A stretch of 64,000 nucleotides of DNA, taken from positions 186,001 to 250,000 of the forward strand of contig PUQB01000111.1 in assembly GCA_003024785.1 (NCBI GenBank), written 5' to 3'. Below the pieces are notes generated by a model. The model was given only the letters and a program-made list of their open reading frames with translations, did not search any database and was not told the DNA's origin. A program made the translations under genes and the position numbers. This DNA comes from Selaginella tamariscina. Its lineage: Eukaryota; Streptophyta; Lycopodiopsida; Selaginellales; Selaginellaceae. Shown here piece by piece: positions 58,884-64,000 of this stretch. Numbering within the stretch: position 1 is the first letter of the stretch; each line of letters begins with the position of its first letter.

Positions 58884-61800
58884 GTAGGAACTTTAATTTG
58901 AGAAGAAGAGTTTAAAATTGATGATACAATACGTTTTTTAATATTTAAATTTTATTTTAACTTAATAAACATAAAAATTAACTAAATTATAATATTGATG
59001 ATGTAATATGTTTTTTATTTTAATGGTTTAGATTTCATTAAACCTTTAAATTATTTTCATTTACATTTTAATAAAATATAGTCTAATAGTGTTAAAAAAA
59101 TATATTAATAGTGTAATTATATAACTATATTATAAAGTGTTAATATATATATAAGTGTATTATAATGTGTATACACTTACTATAATACATAAGTATTATA
59201 TTATAGTTATATATAACTATAACTATATTATAAAATATATATATATATTACTAGTACAATTATAGTTTAATAGTGTTAGTTATATATTATTCTATATATT
59301 CTTATGTATATTAATGATGTAGATATATTCATACAAAGAATATTGATACTATTATATTAAAAGAAATAACTGATAAATTTTTGTTGTTGTTGCAAACCCA
59401 CTTCCACGTGATAGAGAAATGTGATGTGCATATTAAAATATATAACTTATTTTTAAAATATACATATTAATATATAGAACTATAATATGACTTACTAGTG
59501 TAGAATTAGATTATTATTAATGTAAAACTATATAATGTCTTTTATATTTATGTTTAAGTTAGTATTGTAAAGTAACTTGTGCACTACTTTACAATAAATA
59601 CTTAAGTTACTTTACAGTATAAATATAATATAATATATATTTATGACTCTTACATATTTAAATCATTAATACCGTTAAATTCTCAATTTAAAATTCATTT
59701 ATTGAATAGAAAAATAATATATGAATCAAATTAAATCATATAATAAGATAGATTATAAGTATTAGACTTTAAAATTTATCATATTATTATATTTTTAACT
59801 TTATTTTCCTTAAATACTCATATTTATGCAGAATTAAATACAAATTTCTATTATGAAAAAATACTCACTTGTTTCAATATTCGTTATAAAATTCATTCGA
59901 ATTTTATTTTAATACGGTGTGTCTTCTCTTTCACGATTAGTTTGTTCATGTATGTGTGTGCGTAATTGTACGTGTACACATTACAAATGTATTAAATTTT
60001 TATTAATGTTTATTTTTAATTTTATATTAATTTCTTAAAAATTGGATATAAAATTGTAATGATCACACTAGATTTATATATTGGTGAAAAAAATTTATAT
60101 ATAGTCTGTGTAAAAATGTATATATGTATATATGTATGTTTGCGAGTCTATACAAACAAGGTGAGTTGCATTGCATATAATAATAAATATTAAGTTATAT
60201 AAACCGCATTCAAGTGGGAAAAGAACTTCACCTTGCTTTGTATGCTATGTGGTTATACATATACAACAATATTGCATGTGTATGTACTATAGTGTTACAA
60301 AAAAAAATTATTCATAAAGATTAGAATTTTTACTAGCAAATTTGTTATAAACATCTCCAATACTACAATGTAAAAAGGAAATCAAATAATTAAGTTTTAT
60401 TGGGACATCAATTAATTAAGGATAATAAAAAACGCATATATCTTAGTGGTAAATGACTCTCCTCGAAAGGCTAATATGCTTAATTAAAACATTGTTTGTA
60501 TATATTTAATCAATTTCGACTCATATTTTAATATTAATATTATGAATGACCTAATGAATTACTTGAACACATGCCTCAAAAAAAAAGAAATTTAAAAACT
60601 TTTACAAGCAATATCTACCATATAAAGCATATCTTAACACTTTTTTTTTGTTTTGATTTTGAGTTTTATAAATAAAAAAAAAGCAATTGGGTTTTTACAA
60701 TGTTATTATTAACAAATTTCATTTTTAAAATAAATTCTATGTACTTATCTTATTACAACTTATGTATTAATAAAGATAACAACTCCTAACTGTATTCTTG
60801 AGAATGTTGAGTGATGGCAACAACATCAAAATATTAATTAGAATAATTTAATTAATTTAAAAGTAATGACTTAAATAAAATGAGGAGATTCCTCTTAATG
60901 ATGAAGGAGAAATTAATTAATTGATGATTGATAAGGAAATGATTTCATTTATAATTATGTTTGATTATGTTTTATAATACTTTTTAATTATTGTGAAATA
61001 TTTACACTAAAGAATAAAATGAATATTCTAAATATTTTAAGAATATTCTTATGTTGGTACTTTATGGATATCTTGAAATAATATGGAATATAATAATTGT
61101 TTTATCATATAAATATCTCTATATGTATTTCAGTTGTAATGTTTATTAAGTATATATTGAATGAAATTTTATATCTTTATTCATTTTTTTTCGCATATTA
61201 ATGTAAAAAGAATAAAGCTATATTTTTAGTGATGAAAAAATTGATTTTATTAAGGTTAATTAAGGATTATTTTTAACTAATTAATAATTTAGACTTAAAT
61301 ATATATAAATTAAATAATTAATTATTATTATTAAAAAATTATTTTATATTTCCATTTTTGTATCATTCCTAGTTAGAACGTTCTTATTAGTATAATAAAT
61401 ACAAATCATATACAGTATATATATTCGTATATAATTCATATACCTAATTATAAACTGATGTGTGTATGTGTGATGTGTGTACATATTCATACTGATTTAT
61501 ATCTCCTTAAATATAAATATACTAGATGCATATATGTCCATAAAATTTTTACGTAGATATACATATTACATATAAGATATGTTATTCATAGGATTATCAC
61601 ATTATAATTAATTAATTAGTTGTTTTAATATTATTAATATATATTTCTCAGCAAAGTTGTTATAGTAGAGACAAGTATTTCTGCCCGTCACACAACAACA
61701 ACAAGCGTTTGAAGTTTTAATTTATACATGAATACAGTGTTAAAACCACACACTAAATCTTGTACCTGCAGAATGTACCTGGAGTTTTATATAATTAGGA

Positions 61801-62755
61801 GTTCTTTAGTTACAACAATAAATAAGAAATTTTTATAAGTTGTAGTAACTTAGGAGGGCATAAATAAGGTTTTAAAATTAGTATTGCAATATTTTCCACT
61901 ACGAAAACCATATACAACATAAATAAGGTTTTTATAATTTATAACTAAAATAAGAATGTTATAATCCCATTTTTTAATAATTAATATTTTTATTATTTAA
62001 TTAATATTTTTTAATATAAAAAATAAGTTTTAACATAATATAGGTTTAAAGAAAGAATATTTTTGAAAATGTATATTTAAAATATTAATAATTAATATGT
62101 AAGTATTAATTAATTTTTTTTTTATATTTTTATTTTCATGTATCATTCCCATTTTAATTATAACATTCATCTAAGTTTACCTTCCGTATAATATTAAAGA
62201 GCAAGATTATAGAATATTTCGGCTAACCGTTTCCTATTAATACTTCTGTATCATTTGAATTCCTGCACAATTATATTTATATAATACAGGATGTATAGGA
62301 CAAAATCTTATGTGTTTAACCGTATAGTATATTGTATTGTACAGGCACCGTGCACATATATTCAAAACATAGATATAGTTTGTAGCAGCGAATATATCGC
62401 TGTAGTAGAATCGTGCTACGAATATATTAGTGTAATTAAATTTAAATTAACTAATTAGTAATCATAGAGTCAAAATCGGACTGTCATTACAGTAATTATG
62501 AAGTAAAAAATGACTATAAAATAATATAGGTAGTGAATTGCTGCCACCGAAAAATTCGCTGGTTTGTAATATGACTGTTAAGATGTTGAACTTTAAACCC
62601 TGACGGTCGGATGGGGAGTAAATGTTAAATTAGATCCGACTCAATCTAAATTTGAAAGAGAGGGCATGTTATATCACAAATATAGCAGCAAAATTGCATT
62701 AATATTATCCTCTATTTAGTACATAAGACTTCTAAACACTTTGTTAGTAAATTCA
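56671..62755. other. Gene-free AT-rich region upstream of GDSL gene
   Basis: About 6 kb, very AT-rich, no recognisable protein. (TG)n at 57710-57746 and (TA)n at 58855-58876. The last about 170 bases (62588-62755) are homologous to the region upstream of the GDSL pseudogene and probably hold the promoter. Confidence 0.7.
57710..57746. repeat. (TG)n microsatellite
   Basis: 37 bases of pure TG repeat directly after a TATATA run in the gene-free region. Confidence 0.95.
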
Positions 62756-63916
62756 ATGGCTTTGAGTTTAGGCATAATCTATCTAATCATCTCCATTATC
62801 AGTTACACGAAAGCTCATACTTTCCTTTGTCCAACAGCAATCTTCACTTTCGGTGACTCATTTACCGACGGCGGTAACTCGAAGCTCGAGTCCGGTAATA
62901 CTTCAGTGGCAAGTTCCTTACCGTACGGTGTAACATACGGCTCACCCACTGGTCGCTATTCGGATGGTCTTCTAATAGTGGACTATCTTCTTCGCGGGCT
63001 CAGTCTGGAGGACTTGGCTAGGCCTAGCTTGTCTTACAATGGCAGTTTCTTCAAGAGTTTGAACTTTGCATATGCAGGAGGAGTGCTGTCAAATAAGTCA
63101 GACCCTGTCGACTTTTGGAACCAGTTGAATGAGCTTACGAGGCACAGGCTGAAGGTGGCTAACGCGTGTCCCGTGTTCAACCAGATGTGGTACAACCATG
63201 CACTCCATTACATTCAGTTTGGGGCCGAAGACATTGTGTCCGGCATTGAGACGCTCGGATTCGATGGTGTGCGGGAGGTTCTTATTCCACGGATGCTTGA
63301 GAACTTCTTGGACGACTACTACGCCTTAAACGGGTTTGGTGCAGGTCAATACTTTCTGCTGCTCGGCGTTCCCGCCCTAGGCTGTATTCCTGGTTACATA
63401 CAGGCTTTCTCAGGGCACAATGACCTATGATGAATTAGGGTGCATTGTCGAGGTTAACGATGTTGCAGAGTATTTCAACTTGCGAATAAGCGAGTTTGTC
63501 CACCAGCTTACGTGAACCACACCGACACCAACACGTACTTCTACTACTTCGACTACTATGCAGCTCATATAGAGGTCCTCAACAACATGGATAAGTACTG
63601 GTTCCAGAACAGGCTTGAAGCTTGCTGCGGTTCAGGAGGCGATTATAACTGTGCAGCCGGCAGTAAAACCTTATGTGGTTGTGGCGATGTATCCACCGAC
63701 TACACACTGTGCAGTGACCCGGATCGTTACGTGAGCTTCGATGGAGTTCATTTTACCGATCACTTCCATAGGTTGATGGCGTACTTTGTACTGGGTAATG
63801 CTTTTACTACACCGCCACTGATTCTTCTTCCTGGTTGCAAGGTTCCTATCCCCGATGTTCAAGAGGCTAACACACCGCTGCCAGATGGTACCATCGGTGG
63901 AGATTATAGCCCTTGA
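62756..63916 (+). CDS. GDSL esterase/lipase, intronless, with paired frame breaks
   Basis: Secreted SGNH-fold hydrolase family. The start ATG is 62756: MALSLGIIYLIISIISYTKA is a signal peptide. Block I is FTFGDSFTDGGNSKLESG with the catalytic Ser. Block II region SLNFAYAGGVLSNKSDPVDF. At block III the usual G-x-N-D reads FGAED, so Asn of the oxyanion hole is replaced by Glu. The C-terminal block V is FDGVHFTD, with catalytic Asp and His. LEACCGSGGDYNCAAG is typical of plant members. Two breaks: after GHND the frame moves by one (an extra C at 63424-63425) so that YDELGCIVEVNDVAEYFNLR reads, and it returns near 63509 before VNHTDTNTYFYYFDYY. Stop 63914-63916. About 385 residues in all, normal for the family. 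Most plant GDSL genes have introns and this one has none. It may be active if the breaks are assembly errors. Confidence 0.85.
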
Positions 63917-64000
63917 GTTTTAACCCAACATTTGTATTACGCACTGCATATAATTTCATGCAAATTCGTGTATTCTTTAAACAAACCCGTAAATCTACAT

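Overview
The window is nuclear DNA of a land plant. It has long AT-rich spacers, many spliceosomal introns, telo-box promoter motifs (AAACCCTA-like), and plant families: laccase, NPF transporter, DUF593 myosin-binding protein, POD1/TAPT1, GDSL lipase and a three-finger RanBP2 protein. The sequence alone does not give the order of plant. (GA)n, (TA)n and (CA/GT)n microsatellites are very abundant and often abut splice junctions. Exons were read by matching translated blocks to known families and checking GT-AG phase.

Layout. 1-4246: AT-rich, no gene. 4247-7668 (+): laccase, 8 exons. About 8130-19231 (-): NRPA1, the largest subunit of RNA polymerase I, about 30 exons, tail-to-tail with the laccase. 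19232-19412: short bidirectional promoter with telo-boxes. 19413-20983 (+): mitochondrial-type ribosomal protein bL32, whose first intron holds three copies of a C/D-box snoRNA-like element with compensatory stem changes. 21537-21934: a 398-bp TRIM-like LTR element. 24000-28549 (+): a Copia retrotransposon with broken frames. 28879-29690 (+): a GDSL lipase pseudogene. 30290-32105 (-): NPF4-like transporter. 32106-41242: AT-rich desert with one diverged duplication. 41243-44183 (-): DUF593 myosin-binding-like protein. 44770-48733 (-): TAPT1/POD1. 49116-50359 (+): plant protein with a CPDCLKERL motif, divergent from POD1. 50691-52181 (-): OYE/12-oxophytodienoate reductase-like enzyme, with a decayed partial copy at 54461-54802. 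55180-56609 (-): RanBP2 zinc-finger protein. 56671-62755: AT-rich desert. 62756-63916 (+): GDSL lipase, parent or sister of the pseudogene.

How the genes work together. The clearest functional cluster is 8-21 kb. RNA polymerase I (rRNA synthesis), a ribosomal protein and three snoRNA-like genes (rRNA modification or processing) sit around one 181-bp telo-box promoter. The other genes look like ordinary unrelated neighbours.

A second window-wide signal is that most conserved genes carry one or more single-base frame breaks, usually in short homopolymers (laccase, NRPA1, NPF, DUF593 protein, POD1, CPDC protein, OYE). Their splice sites and conserved residues are otherwise intact. This looks more like residual assembly indels than mass pseudogenisation, so conceptual proteins from this sequence should be treated with care.
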